A stretch of 64,000 nt of DNA, taken from assembly GCA_003612285.1 (NCBI GenBank), contig RAYE01000012.1:1-64000 (forward strand), in the 5' to 3' direction. The notes beneath the pieces are model-generated. The model had not been told where the DNA came from. It searched no databases and saw only the letters and a list, made by a program, of their open reading frames with translations. Position numbers and translations under genes: made by a program. This document shows positions 8,649 through 18,346 of this stretch, piece after piece; positions within the stretch are counted from its first letter, which is position 1; each line of letters opens with the position of its first letter. The DNA comes from a bacterium D16-51 (lineage in GTDB: Bacteria; Bacillota; Clostridia; Lachnospirales; Lachnospiraceae).

Positions 8649-9566
8649 CTACATAAATTTTTTCACATGCTGGTGGGTAAAAAGGTGATCTGAACAATAT
8701 TCATAATTCCCTTCGCACTTTGAGCAGTACCGGAAATCCAGCCTGTCATCGTCAAGCTCCGTCCGCCCGCAGACTGCGCAACGGTGCCTTGCCCCATTGC
8801 CATATACATTCTGCCCGCGGTTTACCTGCCTGCGGAACTCCCGCCGCCTGTGGACCTCCCTTGGGTTAATCCTCTGATAATTACGCGTTGCAAAGAAGTA
8901 AATCAAAAAGTTTGCCATCCCCACAATAATTGCCACGGCAATGCTAAAATACATAGAGGCATAATTCGTCTGCCCAATACTTAAAAGCCGGATTCCCATA
9001 TAAGCGCTGCTAACCACCTGATATACCATATAGGCAGCATCCAGAAGCGCCAGCCATTTTACCTTAATTGGAAGCACCATATAAATCAAAAACTCCATAT
9101 TCGGATTCAGCAGTGCAAACGCAAAAAACATGGACCAGTAAATATACTGAAACCCAGAATAATACTGTGTAGCATGGAGCGGCGACAGATATAACAAAAG
9201 CGCCGCCAGGATATTTAAAAGATACCCTGAAAAGAAATACATATTAAAGCGGAACGTCCCCCACGCCTGCTCCAGCGAACGCCCAAACAAAAAGAAAAGG
9301 TTTACCTGGAAGAAAAAGAAAAGGAGGCTGATAAAAATCCCCATGCCGCGCGAAAAACCATATGGCTCAATCAGGAAGGTAAAGAGCCTCCAGACCTGTC
9401 CGTGTAAAACGGCTTCCATATTCAGAGACAGGTACTGATAATAAATATCTTCATTCAGCATGCCCAGTACAGCGCCTGCACAATACAACGCCACAACATA
9501 CTTAATTAAATCAGGGATTGCATATTTCCCGAACTTTCTCTCCAGTTTATTTAAAATCTGATTCAT
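8649..9566 (-). CDS. Rhomboid-like membrane protein with C-terminal zinc-finger
   Basis: About 305 residues with six hydrophobic segments between residues 15 and 225. Their arrangement (LFGRSLEQAWGTFRFNMYFF, then YLSPL) recalls rhomboid/derlin folds. I see no GxSG serine motif or matching histidine, so it may be a pseudoprotease. The tail (about 230-305) is basic and ends with CAVCG, YCSKC and CSDHLFTHQH, a likely zinc-binding module. Start 9566 has AGAAAGGATAGG upstream, and the gene has a consensus promoter. It sits just ahead of the PMT-type glycosyltransferase. A role in handling membrane substrates is inference only. Confidence 0.7.
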   Translation of the reverse strand: MNQILNKLERKFGKYAIPDLIKYVVALYCAGAVLGMLNEDIYYQYLSLNMEAVLHGQVWRLFTFLIEPYGFSRGMGIFISLLFFFFQVNLFFLFGRSLEQAWGTFRFNMYFFSGYLLNILAALLLYLSPLHATQYYSGFQYIYWSMFFAFALLNPNMEFLIYMVLPIKVKWLALLDAAYMVYQVVSSAYMGIRLLSIGQTNYASMYFSIAVAIIVGMANFLIYFFATRNYQRINPREVHRRREFRRQVNRGQNVYGNGARHRCAVCGRTELDDDRLDFRYCSKCEGNYEYCSDHLFTHQHVKKFM

Positions 9567-9628
9567 AAGCCTATCCTTTCTAAACTGACATGCCGCTTCC
9601 AGCGACACCGCCTGATAACATATAATCC

Positions 9629-9673
9629 ATTATAATAGGGAGGCTTTCCTTTGTCAAAGGAAAGTCTCCCTAT
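9629..9673 (-). promoter_or_regulatory. Consensus sigma-A promoter embedded in an 18-bp hairpin
   Basis: On the minus strand TTGACA (9652-9657) and TATAAT (9629-9634) are separated by exactly 17 bases, a perfect vegetative promoter pointing at the rhomboid-like gene. The same bases form an 18-bp stem with one mismatch (9635-9652 with 9656-9673), which would act as terminator for the LysM gene upstream. One sequence therefore seems to end one transcript and start the next. Confidence 0.75.
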
Positions 9674-9712
9674 CCGGTAAATTTAAGGCTTGCCATACGA
9701 ACCTAAAAATCC

Positions 9713-10279
9713 CTATTTGCAAATGTAATATGCCACCCCTGGCAGCATATATATATTAGAAAGGCCGTTCTTTTCGACAAAGTCCTCTACATCGCCCTTC
9801 ATATCTGCCATTACATCCGCTAACGTATCGCCTGGCTGCACAACATATTTTTCCCATGCTTTTGTGCATTCCTCATTATCATCCTCATCATACCTGTCAT
9901 CATCATCGTCGTCGTCATCCTCCCGCCGTCCCAAATCAGCAGGCTTCTGTCCCATCATTGGCATTGCTGCATTTGTATCATTAATCCCTTCTGCCCTGTT
10001 TGCAGCAACAGGCTGCTGTACTGGCGCTTCCTGCTGGTTTTCCATTTCCAGAGGGCGCATTGCCCCATTCATTGGGTACTGCACTGCCTGCCCAGGGTTT
10101 GCCGGAACACAGATGGTATCCCCCACCTGAAGATTGAATACATCAACATATGGATTGGCACGCAGCAAAAGCGCCATTGGCACTTTATACCTCCTGCTGA
10201 TTTCATAAAGTGTATCTCCCCTTTTTATGGTATGGGTAACACCATCACAAAACTCATAGTTCATCTGAATCATTTCCAT
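9713..10279 (-). CDS. Double-LysM cell wall or spore-coat protein
   Basis: A 188-residue protein with two LysM modules, which bind N-acetylglucosamine in peptidoglycan: residues about 12-62 (HTIKRGDTLYEISRRYKVPM...LQVGDTICVP) and about 143-188 (YVVQPGDTLADVMADM...). The linker is Gln/Pro-rich and contains an acidic run of Asp residues near 122-135. There is no signal peptide; proteins of this layout in spore formers (such as SafA) act at the cortex-coat interface without secretion, so a spore role is plausible. The upstream region lacks a strong ribosome site, so the start could be any of the first three Met codons. Confidence 0.82.
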   Translation of the reverse strand: MEMIQMNYEFCDGVTHTIKRGDTLYEISRRYKVPMALLLRANPYVDVFNLQVGDTICVPANPGQAVQYPMNGAMRPLEMENQQEAPVQQPVAANRAEGINDTNAAMPMMGQKPADLGRREDDDDDDDDRYDEDDNEECTKAWEKYVVQPGDTLADVMADMKGDVEDFVEKNGLSNIYMLPGVAYYICK

Positions 10280-10550
10280 TACTTTTTTCTCTATTATATT
10301 CTTAGTGCTGGAAATGGTTCCGCCCCTGCAATCCAGAAGTTACCGGACACAGAGTGAACAATAACATTCCAGAAGTTGCTATCCGCAGATTTCGCCATTT
10401 TTCTTGCAATCGTAAAAAAGTTGTCATATAATAGGGCAATGTGGCGAGTCTTGAATTAGTTATAGATATGTATGTATGAGCTGCTATCCGGGCCAATTTT
10501 GAAAAAGCTTTAGACAGCAGCGTGTAAGAACAGAAACGAGGTATCTTTAT

Positions 10551-13500
10551 ATGAAGCTAAATTACAATACTCTTGGAATCGATATTGGTTCCACTACCGT
10601 AAAAATTGCAATATTAAATCCAGACGGAGAAATCATTTTCTCTGATTACAAAAGACATTATGCGAATATACAGGAGACTTTGTCTTCTATTATAAATGAC
10701 GCCTATGAACAGCTTGGAGATATGCCAGTCTCCCCTATGATTACGGGTTCCGGCGGCCTGACCCTTTCAACCCATCTGGAAATCCCATTTGTACAAGAAG
10801 TCGTAGCCGTCGCAACTTCGTTAAAAGACTATGCACCGCAGACAGATGTTGCCATTGAGCTTGGCGGTGAAGATGCAAAAATCATCTACTTTACCGGGGG
10901 GATTGACCAGCGCATGAACGGCATCTGCGCCGGTGGAACCGGTTCTTTTATTGACCAGATGGCCGTCCTGCTAAAAACAGATGCATCCGGACTCAATGAA
11001 TATGCCAAAAGCTATGAGGCCATCTACCCAATTGCTGCACGCTGCGGCGTTTTTGCAAAATCAGATATCCAGCCGCTAATTAATGAAGGAGCTACCAAAG
11101 AAGATTTGGCCGCTTCTATTTTTCAGGCTGTCGTAAACCAGACCATCAGCGGACTGGCCTGCGGCAAGCCAATCCGTGGGAATGTTGCCTTTCTTGGCGG
11201 CCCGCTTCACTTCTTGACACAGCTCCGTGAAGCCTTTGTCAAAACATTGAACTTAACAGAAAAACAGACAATTGCACCATCCCATTCTCATCTGTTCGCA
11301 GCCTCCGGCGCGGCCATGAACGCAAAAGAAGAATGCTGCACTTCCCTTGGCAGCCTGAAACAAAAGCTTTCTGAAGAAATCCATATGGAATTTGAAGTCA
11401 CCCGAATGGAACCGCTGTTCCATAATGAAGACGAATATCAGGCTTTCCTTGCAAAGCATTCTGAAAAGGACGTTAAGAAAGGAAACCTGGCAGACTACAC
11501 CGGAAACCTGTTTCTGGGGATTGACGCCGGTTCCACTACAACAAAAGCAGCGTTAATCGGGGAAGACGGCTCGCTTTTATATTCCTTTTATGACAGTAAC
11601 AACGGAAGCCCGTTAAAAACTGCCTTAAAGGCTGTTAAAGAAATCTATTCCAAACTGCCGGACGGCGCCCGGATTGTCCGTTCCTGCTCAACAGGATATG
11701 GGGAAGCCCTCTTAAAATCTGCATTGATGTTAGATGAAGGAGAAGTGGAAACGGTCGCCCATTACCATGCCGCAGCCTTCTTCGAGCCGGAAGTTGACTG
11801 CATCCTGGATATTGGCGGCCAGGATATGAAATGCATTAAAATCAAAAACCATTCCGTAGATAAAGTACAGCTAAACGAAGCATGCTCTTCCGGATGCGGC
11901 TCATTCATTGAAACCTTTGCAAAGTCACTGAATTATGAAGTTGCAGACTTTGCAAAAGTCGCGCTTTATGCCGAAAATCCAATTGACCTTGGCTCACGCT
12001 GTACTGTATTTATGAATTCTAAAGTAAAACAGGCGCAGAAGGAAGGGGCAAGCGTAGCCGATATCTCTGCAGGGCTTGCATATTCTGTTATTAAAAACGC
12101 GCTGTTAAAGGTAATTAAATTAACAGACCCGAAAGACCTTGGGGAAAAAGTCGTTGTCCAGGGAGGAACTTTCTACAATGACGCCGTACTCCGAAGCTTT
12201 GAACGGATTTCCGGCTGCAAGGCAGTCCGCCCTGACATTGCCGGAATCATGGGTGCTTTTGGAGCTGCCCTGATTGCGCGGGACCATTATACCGGGCAGG
12301 AAACTACGATGCTTTCCATTGACGCAATCCACGACTTACGTTTTGAAACCTCTATGTCCCGCTGCAAAGGCTGTACAAACCACTGCCTCCTGACCATTAA
12401 CCGCTTTACCGGCGGCAGGCAGTTTATATCAGGAAACCGCTGCGAGCGCGGCATTGGCGGACAAAAAAATGAGAAAAAAATCCCAAACTTGTTTGCCTAT
12501 AAAAACAAACGGCTGTTTGCGCACTATACGCCGCTTTCAGAAAAAGAGGCAAAACGCGGCACAGTAGGAATCCCACGCGTATTAAATATGTACGAAAACT
12601 ATCCATTCTGGTTCACCTTTTTTACAAAACTTGGATACCGTGTGATCCTTTCACCGGAATCCAGCCGGAAAATATATGAACTTGGAATTGAATCCATCCC
12701 AAGTGAATCAGAATGTTATCCGGCCAAACTTGCCCACGGCCATGTTGCATGGCTCTTAAAGAAAGGGCTCACTTATATTTTCTATCCCTGCATCCCATAT
12801 GAACGTACAGAGGTAGAAGATGCAAACAACCATTACAACTGCCCAATTGTCACCTCGTATGGCGAAAATATTAAAAATAACATGGAAGAGCTCCGAAACC
12901 CTTCCATCAAATATCAGAACCCCTTCCTTTCGTTTGAAAACGAAGAGATTCTGACAAAACGCCTGTGTGAATATTTTCCTGGTGAAAACCAGATCCCGGC
13001 GGCAGAAATCAGGGAAGCAGCAGCAGCCGGATGGCAGGAAATGCAGGCAGTCCGCAAGGATATTACTGAAAAAGGAAAGGAGGTCCTCCGCTACATAGAG
13101 CAGAACCACAGCCACGGTATCGTGCTGTCAGGAAGGCCATACCATATTGACCCTGAAATCAACCATGGCATTCCTGAAATGATTACCTCTTTTGGGGTCG
13201 CTGTCCTGACAGAAGACAGCATTTCCGAACTTGGCGAAGTGGACCGCCCTACGATTGTTATGGACCAATGGATGTACCATTCCCGTCTCTACCGTGCCGC
13301 ATCTTTTGTAAGCACAAGAAACGACCTGGATTTGGTACAGCTCAACTCCTTTGGCTGCGGCCTTGACGCCGTAACCACGGACCAGGTAAGCGATATCCTG
13401 ACAAAGCGCAACAGGGTTTATACTGTCCTAAAAATTGATGAAGTAAACAGTTTAGGGGCTGCGCGCATCCGCATCCGTTCCCTGCTTGCCGCCATCAAAG

Positions 13501-14768
13501 ACCGGGAACGAAAAAATATCCTCCCTGAAAAAAATGATACGGCACATCACCGCAAAATATTTACAGCAGACATGCGGAAAGACTATACCATCCTTGTACC
13601 ACAGATGTCCCCAATCCATTTTGACATCTTAGTGCACGCCCTGTCGTCCTGCGGATATAACCTGAAAGTGCTCCCAAGCACGCCAGAATGCCTTGACTAT
13701 GGCCTAAAGTATGTAAATAATGACGCCTGCTACCCTTCCCTTCTGGTTGTCGGGCAATTTATGCAGGCGCTGCTTTCCGGCGAATATGATTTAGATAAGG
13801 TTGCCCTGATTATTACGCAGACTGGCGGAGGCTGCCGTGCTACAAATTACATTGGTTTTATCCGCCGGGCGTTAGAAAAAGCGGGAATGTCCCAAATTCC
13901 TGTAATTTCTATGAGCGCTGGGATTGAGAAAAACCCTGGCATGAAAATCAACCTCAAAATGGCAAAGCGCGCTATGCAGGCATTGATTTATGGGGATGTT
14001 TTTATGCGCGTATTGTACAGAACCAGGCCATATGAAGCAGTTCCCGGCTCTGCCAATGCCCTTCACCAAAAATGGCTTTCCATTGTACAGAAATCTGTCA
14101 AAAACGGTAAAACAGCAGAATTTAAAAAGAATATCCGGGAAATTGTCAAAGAATTTGATGAACTTCCTTTAAACAGCCAGAAAAAACCTCGCGTTGGGAT
14201 TGTCGGTGAAATTTTAGTAAAATTCCTGCCCCTTGCCAATAACTTCCTTGTTGATTTGCTTGAAGCAGAAGGCGCAGAAGCTGTCTGCCCTGATTTACTT
14301 GATTTCTTTATGTACTCCCTGTACAATGCTAACTTTAAAGCAGAATACCTTGGGAAAAAGAAATCCAGCGCGGCTATCAACAATTTTATCATACAATATC
14401 TGGAAAAATGCCGCAAACCGGCCAGGGAAGCGCTGGAAGCCAGCAGCCGCTTTGAACCGCCTGCCTATATCGCCGACCTTGCAAAATATGCAGAACCTAT
14501 TGTTTCCTGCGGGAACCAGACTGGCGAAGGATGGTTCCTGACCGGGGAAATGCTTGAACTGATTCACTCCGGCGTGCCAAACATTGTCTGTGCACAGCCA
14601 TTTGGCTGCCTGCCAAACCACGTCGTAGGCAAGGGCGTAATCAAAGAGCTGCGCCGCCAATATAAAGATACAAATATTGTTGCAGTCGACTACGACCCTG
14701 GCGCAAGCGAAGTAAACCAGTTAAACCGGATTAAACTGATGCTTTCTACCGCCGCTAAAAATATGTAA
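10551..14768 (+). CDS. 2-hydroxyacyl-CoA dehydratase activator / double-cubane reductase fusion
   Basis: A 1,405-residue cytoplasmic iron-sulfur protein. Residues about 5-260 and 320-580 are two ASKHA ATPase domains ([10 protein letters not shown] and [10 protein letters not shown]), each with the paired cysteines that hold the bridging [4Fe-4S] cluster in HgdC-type activators ([10 protein letters not shown] and [16 protein letters not shown] and SRCTVF). About 601-612 is a Cys cluster (CKGCTNHC). The rest (about 660-1400) is the DUF2229 plus HgdB-like part with conserved Cys motifs. Activators use ATP to push low-potential electrons into dehydratases or double-cubane proteins. Such fusions are common in anaerobic clostridia, but their substrate is not established. 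No dehydratase subunits are nearby, so it may act alone. GAGG precedes the ATG. Confidence 0.88.
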   Translation: MKLNYNTLGIDIGSTTVKIAILNPDGEIIFSDYKRHYANIQETLSSIINDAYEQLGDMPVSPMITGSGGLTLSTHLEIPFVQEVVAVATSLKDYAPQTDVAIELGGEDAKIIYFTGGIDQRMNGICAGGTGSFIDQMAVLLKTDASGLNEYAKSYEAIYPIAARCGVFAKSDIQPLINEGATKEDLAASIFQAVVNQTISGLACGKPIRGNVAFLGGPLHFLTQLREAFVKTLNLTEKQTIAPSHSHLFAASGAAMNAKEECCTSLGSLKQKLSEEIHMEFEVTRMEPLFHNEDEYQAFLAKHSEKDVKKGNLADYTGNLFLGIDAGSTTTKAALIGEDGSLLYSFYDSNNGSPLKTALKAVKEIYSKLPDGARIVRSCSTGYGEALLKSALMLDEGEVETVAHYHAAAFFEPEVDCILDIGGQDMKCIKIKNHSVDKVQLNEACSSGCGSFIETFAKSLNYEVADFAKVALYAENPIDLGSRCTVFMNSKVKQAQKEGASVADISAGLAYSVIKNALLKVIKLTDPKDLGEKVVVQGGTFYNDAVLRSFERISGCKAVRPDIAGIMGAFGAALIARDHYTGQETTMLSIDAIHDLRFETSMSRCKGCTNHCLLTINRFTGGRQFISGNRCERGIGGQKNEKKIPNLFAYKNKRLFAHYTPLSEKEAKRGTVGIPRVLNMYENYPFWFTFFTKLGYRVILSPESSRKIYELGIESIPSESECYPAKLAHGHVAWLLKKGLTYIFYPCIPYERTEVEDANNHYNCPIVTSYGENIKNNMEELRNPSIKYQNPFLSFENEEILTKRLCEYFPGENQIPAAEIREAAAAGWQEMQAVRKDITEKGKEVLRYIEQNHSHGIVLSGRPYHIDPEINHGIPEMITSFGVAVLTEDSISELGEVDRPTIVMDQWMYHSRLYRAASFVSTRNDLDLVQLNSFGCGLDAVTTDQVSDILTKRNRVYTVLKIDEVNSLGAARIRIRSLLAAIKDRERKNILPEKNDTAHHRKIFTADMRKDYTILVPQMSPIHFDILVHALSSCGYNLKVLPSTPECLDYGLKYVNNDACYPSLLVVGQFMQALLSGEYDLDKVALIITQTGGGCRATNYIGFIRRALEKAGMSQIPVISMSAGIEKNPGMKINLKMAKRAMQALIYGDVFMRVLYRTRPYEAVPGSANALHQKWLSIVQKSVKNGKTAEFKKNIREIVKEFDELPLNSQKKPRVGIVGEILVKFLPLANNFLVDLLEAEGAEAVCPDLLDFFMYSLYNANFKAEYLGKKKSSAAINNFIIQYLEKCRKPAREALEASSRFEPPAYIADLAKYAEPIVSCGNQTGEGWFLTGEMLELIHSGVPNIVCAQPFGCLPNHVVGKGVIKELRRQYKDTNIVAVDYDPGASEVNQLNRIKLMLSTAAKNM

Positions 14769-14769
14769 A

Positions 14770-14849
14770 TAGACAAAATTGCATAGCAATGACCTATGCC
14801 GAAGGCAGAGGGTCTATCGCATAAAAAAAGAATGGCCGTGAATAGTAAC
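14770..14849 (-). repeat. Truncated GTTAC-end element
   Basis: About 80 bp nearly identical to the right half of the element at 39086-39273 (GCATAGCAATGACCTATGCC core, then the minus-strand 17-bp end at 14833-14849). Its left end is missing, and it begins two bases after the stop codon of the activator gene. It may serve as that gene's hairpin terminator. Confidence 0.75.
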
Positions 14850-14886
14850 AAATAGACACAAACGATACAATCTCCCTGGAGGGCAT

Positions 14887-16095
14887 ATGAATATCTTAAT
14901 TTACCGCTGGGATATCTATCCCTATGACAATATTATAGAAACCTTTCAGAAAGAAGGACATCTCACTGATGTCCTTTCTTTCCCTATCCAAAACCATATA
15001 GATGATAAAGACTTTACCCCAGTCCTTCAGGCAAAGCTTTCTAAAACAGGATATGATATGGTATTTTCCGTAAACTATTATGCTGTCATCGCCACTATCT
15101 GTGCAGAATACAACATCCCCTATGCTACATGGACCTGTGATTCCCCACTCCTGAGCCTGCGGCACCCATCTATCCTCTTCCCAACCAGCTATATCTTCTG
15201 TTTTGATAAAAAAGAATATAACACATTGGTGCAGAAAAACGCCCCTCACGCCTATTACCTGCCTTTAGCAGGCATGCCGCCAGAAACCTCCTTTACAGCA
15301 GATATTGATTCTGCCAAACAGGACTTCCCATCTAATTATGAATATGAGGTTTCTTTCGTCGGAAACCTCTATGATAAAAACCGTTATGACGAAATGTGCC
15401 TCTGCCTGCCAAAATATCTTTGCGGATATTTTGACGCCGCCATAGAAGCACAAAAAAATATCGGCGCCGGAAATCTCCTTCCACAGATGCTAAATGACAA
15501 TATCCTGGCTGATTTAATAAAATATACAAAAGTTATCAATGGCGATTCTTCCCCAGAAGAACTCCGTATCCACTTTGCCACCTCTGTCCTTTCCTATAAA
15601 ACAGCCGCAGATCTCCGTATCGACGCCCTAAATGCACTTGCCTGCAAATATCCCGTAACACTCTTTACATCCGGCCATACAAAACAGCTCTGGAATGTAG
15701 ACTGCCGCCCTGCCGTCTCTTACCAGAAAGAAATGCCGAAAATATTTGCCAGCTCTAAAATCAACTTAAACTTTACAATCCCTAATATAGAAAACGGCAT
15801 ACCGCTGCGTGTCTTCGACGTCCTTGCAGCCGGGGGCTTCCTGCTAACTGACTACAGAGAAGAACTCTGCAGCCAATTTGAAAATGGCACAGACCTTGTT
15901 ATATTTGAGGGTATCCCTGATTTAATCCAAAAAGCAGGCTATTATCTGTCACACGGCGAAGAACGCAGGCAAATTGCAAAAAACGGCCAAAAGAAAATAC
16001 AGCAGTCCCACCAATACTCTATGCGCCTAAACGAAATTATCCAGTGCATATTCCAACATAACGATTCACGGCCAAATGCAGAATACTTTAAGTAA
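14887..16095 (+). CDS. CgeB-like glycosyltransferase (DUF3880 + glycosyltransferase domain)
   Basis: The 402-residue protein has an N-terminal DUF3880-like half (residues about 1-150, with WTCDSPLLSLRHPSILFPT) and a C-terminal GT-B-type nucleotide-sugar domain. The latter has the typical INLNFTIPNIENGIPLRVFD...AAGGFLLTDYREEL signature near 305-350. Such proteins (for example CgeB in Bacillus spore crust maturation) glycosylate surface proteins or polysaccharides; the acceptor is unknown. GGAGGGCAT lies before the ATG. The last dozen codons, including the stop, lie inside the left end of a repeat element (from 16058), so the native C-terminus has probably been replaced. Confidence 0.83.
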   Translation: MNILIYRWDIYPYDNIIETFQKEGHLTDVLSFPIQNHIDDKDFTPVLQAKLSKTGYDMVFSVNYYAVIATICAEYNIPYATWTCDSPLLSLRHPSILFPTSYIFCFDKKEYNTLVQKNAPHAYYLPLAGMPPETSFTADIDSAKQDFPSNYEYEVSFVGNLYDKNRYDEMCLCLPKYLCGYFDAAIEAQKNIGAGNLLPQMLNDNILADLIKYTKVINGDSSPEELRIHFATSVLSYKTAADLRIDALNALACKYPVTLFTSGHTKQLWNVDCRPAVSYQKEMPKIFASSKINLNFTIPNIENGIPLRVFDVLAAGGFLLTDYREELCSQFENGTDLVIFEGIPDLIQKAGYYLSHGEERRQIAKNGQKKIQQSHQYSMRLNEIIQCIFQHNDSRPNAEYFK

Positions 16096-16793
16096 ATAAA
16101 AACATCTTCCCCATGTAAAGTATTTTATTATTACTAAGGCGGTTAAATATCGAATGGATTTTACGCAGAATAAATTTCTATCTGCAAGGCGGAAGATTGA
16201 GCTGTAGCGAGTGCTACAGCGATTGATGGTGCTAGATGTCCGGTGGACATCTGTTAAGCACGGACCGTAGCGGAGCGTAGACCAACGCAGCAGATAAAAA
16301 TTTAGGCAAGTAAAAACATCGACATTTAACCGCCTTAGTAATATATGCAGTATGAAAATACAAGATTTCAAATTTTCTGTAAAAAGGGAAAGTTCCTGAT
16401 ATGTTCAAACTGACAAAAATTTAGAAAGACATTCCTTCCTGCAGGACAATTTAGCTCTTTTAGAATTTGCTTTGCTTTTTTGGTTTTCAGCAGATGCGCG
16501 CGCACGGACAATTGTTTGAACCGAAAAACAACAGAGTTCCAAGATATTTCGGTGAGTTTTGGCAGTAAGCGCGCTAATTCAGAAGCTGAAAACAAAAAGC
16601 AATAGCAATTCTTAAGAGCGTAGGATTGCCCAGGAAGGAATGTCTTCTATAATTTTTGTCAGAAAGTAAGAAAATAAAACTTTCCCTTTTTACAGAAAAA
16701 ATGAGATTATAAGTATTTCATACTGCATATTATAGAAAACATACATGGGAAGATGTTTTTATTTATATTTGGCTGCGATTGTCCGTGATTAGC
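16058..16793. mobile_element. 735-bp diverged palindromic element (GTTAC-end family)
   Basis: The left end ATAACGATTCACGGCCA and the right end (TGTCCGTGATTAGCA on the plus strand) are degenerate copies of the family's end motif. Inside, AAAAACATCTTCCCCATGTA pairs with TACATGGGAAGATGTTTTT, and a long core (about 16405-16665) folds back on itself. Both arms of this core match the arms of the 61.6-kb element in inverted orientation. A second element (16130-16342) has jumped into the left arm. No transposase or convincing ORF is present. No clean target duplication was found, which fits an old, decayed copy. Confidence 0.75.
16130..16342. mobile_element. 213-bp element nested in the palindrome
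   Basis: It is bounded by 24-bp inverted repeats that differ at one position (ATTACTAAGGCGGTTAAAT begins each). The body contains GAGCTGTAGCGAGTGCTACA and GACCGTAGCGGAGCGTAGA, strings with relatives at 28496 and 63981. It interrupts the left arm of the surrounding element, since the opposite arm runs straight from CATGTA to ATGCAGTATG. It is therefore the younger insertion. Confidence 0.72.
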
Positions 16794-16805
16794 AGCATCC
16801 CGACT

Positions 16806-18092
16806 CTAATCCTTAAAATAGGACTGGTCAAAAGCTGTCTTTTTGTCTTCCTGTTTCCAAGCCTCTTTAGGACGCCACGGCGTTTCCTCTGGATTCAGCC
16901 CCATATTTTCATATTCTCCCTTTTTATCTTCCGGCTGCCCTGCCTGCTGCATCTCTCCATTCTGTGGCCTGAAAGCCTCCTGTTCTACATTTCTTTTTGT
17001 CTCTCCTGGCTGCTGCCGGCCGCCATTCTGGTAAAAGATATCCTGTCCATTCCCTGGGACGTTTCCCTGATAAAACCCCTGCTGTAACATCCTTTTTTCC
17101 CTTGCAGCTCTGTCATAAGGATTCTCGACAGGCTCTGAATCCACAAAAAAGCCATGCTTAGACATACTCCAAAGTACCAGTGCATTTGAAACCAATAACA
17201 CAACCGTCACAGCAAAACCGCCCTCCAGCCCAAAGCTGCCGCCGTTTATCCATGTACTCCCAACTAAATCCGACTCAAAAACCGACGGCTGCAGACTCAT
17301 GCCGCTGACCTGTATCCCAAATACATTTCCCTGTAAAAAATTCCAGACACTGTGGACTGCACCCACAACCCATATATTCTCATACCGTATGAACAGAAGG
17401 GACAAAAATATTCCAAATAAAAATATGTTCAGGTAAGCCAAAAAAGAAATCCCTGGATTGCTGCTATGCAGAAGGGAAAATAAAACTGCGCTTAAAATCA
17501 CAGAGGTTGACACATTGTACCTTCTTGTCAGTGACACCATAAAATATCCCCTGCAAATTACCTCTTCTGCCATCCCCTGTATCAGATAGCCTCCAAAAAA
17601 GCCAATTACATATAATATATTTGCACCTGTAATTGTATCCACGTTTATAGTAACGCTTCCTGTTAAAATACAGATTCCATAGGCTGCTATAAAAGCAGCA
17701 GATCCAATCAGAAGTCCTTTCAAATATTCAAGAACACATCCCTTTTTGCGGAATCCAAGCGTATTCGCCTTACGTTTCTCAAACAACCTGCAATACAGCA
17801 AAAATATAACCAATAACCCAATCTCCAAAAACAGGTTCGCCAAAATAAACCAGTCTGGCGTATTCTGCAAAATCCTTGTAATCTTTTCCAAGTCCACAGA
17901 GTAATTAAGCACCATCTCCCTGTAATCTGCATTCCCTAACAAATATACCACCATCATTGGAACCTGCAGCATACTTACAAAAAACTGCCCCACAAATAAT
18001 ACAATAATTGCAATAAACAGCTCAAACACTGCATTATGGCTGCGCGCCTGCATTGCGGCTTTCATAAATTCCGGCTTTTTAATATCTTTCAT
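16806..18092 (-). CDS. CPBP family intramembrane metalloprotease
   Basis: About 428 residues. Roughly eight hydrophobic segments span residues 15-320, and the CPBP (Abi/CAAX protease-like) motifs are present: EEVICRGYF near 195, LFSLLH near 225 and HSVWNF near 265, which supply the catalytic Glu and zinc-binding His residues. Bacterial CPBP proteins process bacteriocins, anti-sigma factors or small membrane proteins; the substrate here is unknown. The C-terminal 110 residues form a Gln/Glu/Lys-rich soluble tail, unusual in length. Start 18092 has GGAG seven bases before it. It is monocistronic, between the repeat island and a divergent hydrolase. Confidence 0.85.
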   Translation of the reverse strand: MKDIKKPEFMKAAMQARSHNAVFELFIAIIVLFVGQFFVSMLQVPMMVVYLLGNADYREMVLNYSVDLEKITRILQNTPDWFILANLFLEIGLLVIFLLYCRLFEKRKANTLGFRKKGCVLEYLKGLLIGSAAFIAAYGICILTGSVTINVDTITGANILYVIGFFGGYLIQGMAEEVICRGYFMVSLTRRYNVSTSVILSAVLFSLLHSSNPGISFLAYLNIFLFGIFLSLLFIRYENIWVVGAVHSVWNFLQGNVFGIQVSGMSLQPSVFESDLVGSTWINGGSFGLEGGFAVTVVLLVSNALVLWSMSKHGFFVDSEPVENPYDRAAREKRMLQQGFYQGNVPGNGQDIFYQNGGRQQPGETKRNVEQEAFRPQNGEMQQAGQPEDKKGEYENMGLNPEETPWRPKEAWKQEDKKTAFDQSYFKD

Positions 18093-18274
18093 ATACACAC
18101 TCCAATCTTATATTCCATGTTACTATCCACAGTCTACCACATTTTCCGCCTTTTACAACTTAACATTTCCTAAAACGGATTAACTTTTTCTAACTATTAC
18201 TAGTACAGCGTGTTTGAAAATTCATTCTCACAATCTGCACGCCTAAACCATAGTAACCAAAATTCTTAAAAACC

Positions 18275-18303
18275 TTTACATAAAAATCCCCTGTTGGTAT
18301 ACT
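18275..18303 (+). promoter_or_regulatory. Sigma-A promoter of the hydrolase gene
   Basis: TTTACA (18275-18280), a 17-base spacer and TATACT (18298-18303) lie 44 bases ahead of the plus-strand hydrolase start. Confidence 0.65.
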
Positions 18304-18346
18304 ATTTAGAGCACATATATCATTTTCGAAAGGAAAAGGTAATTTT

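Noticed and set aside
10302-10496. 64-codon frame upstream of the dehydratase activator
   Set aside because: No ribosome site or protein-like composition; the gap shows no convincing structure or second gene.
16066-16595. Two minus-strand frames in the 16-kb repeat island
   Set aside because: They span element ends and arms; no ribosome site or family resemblance.
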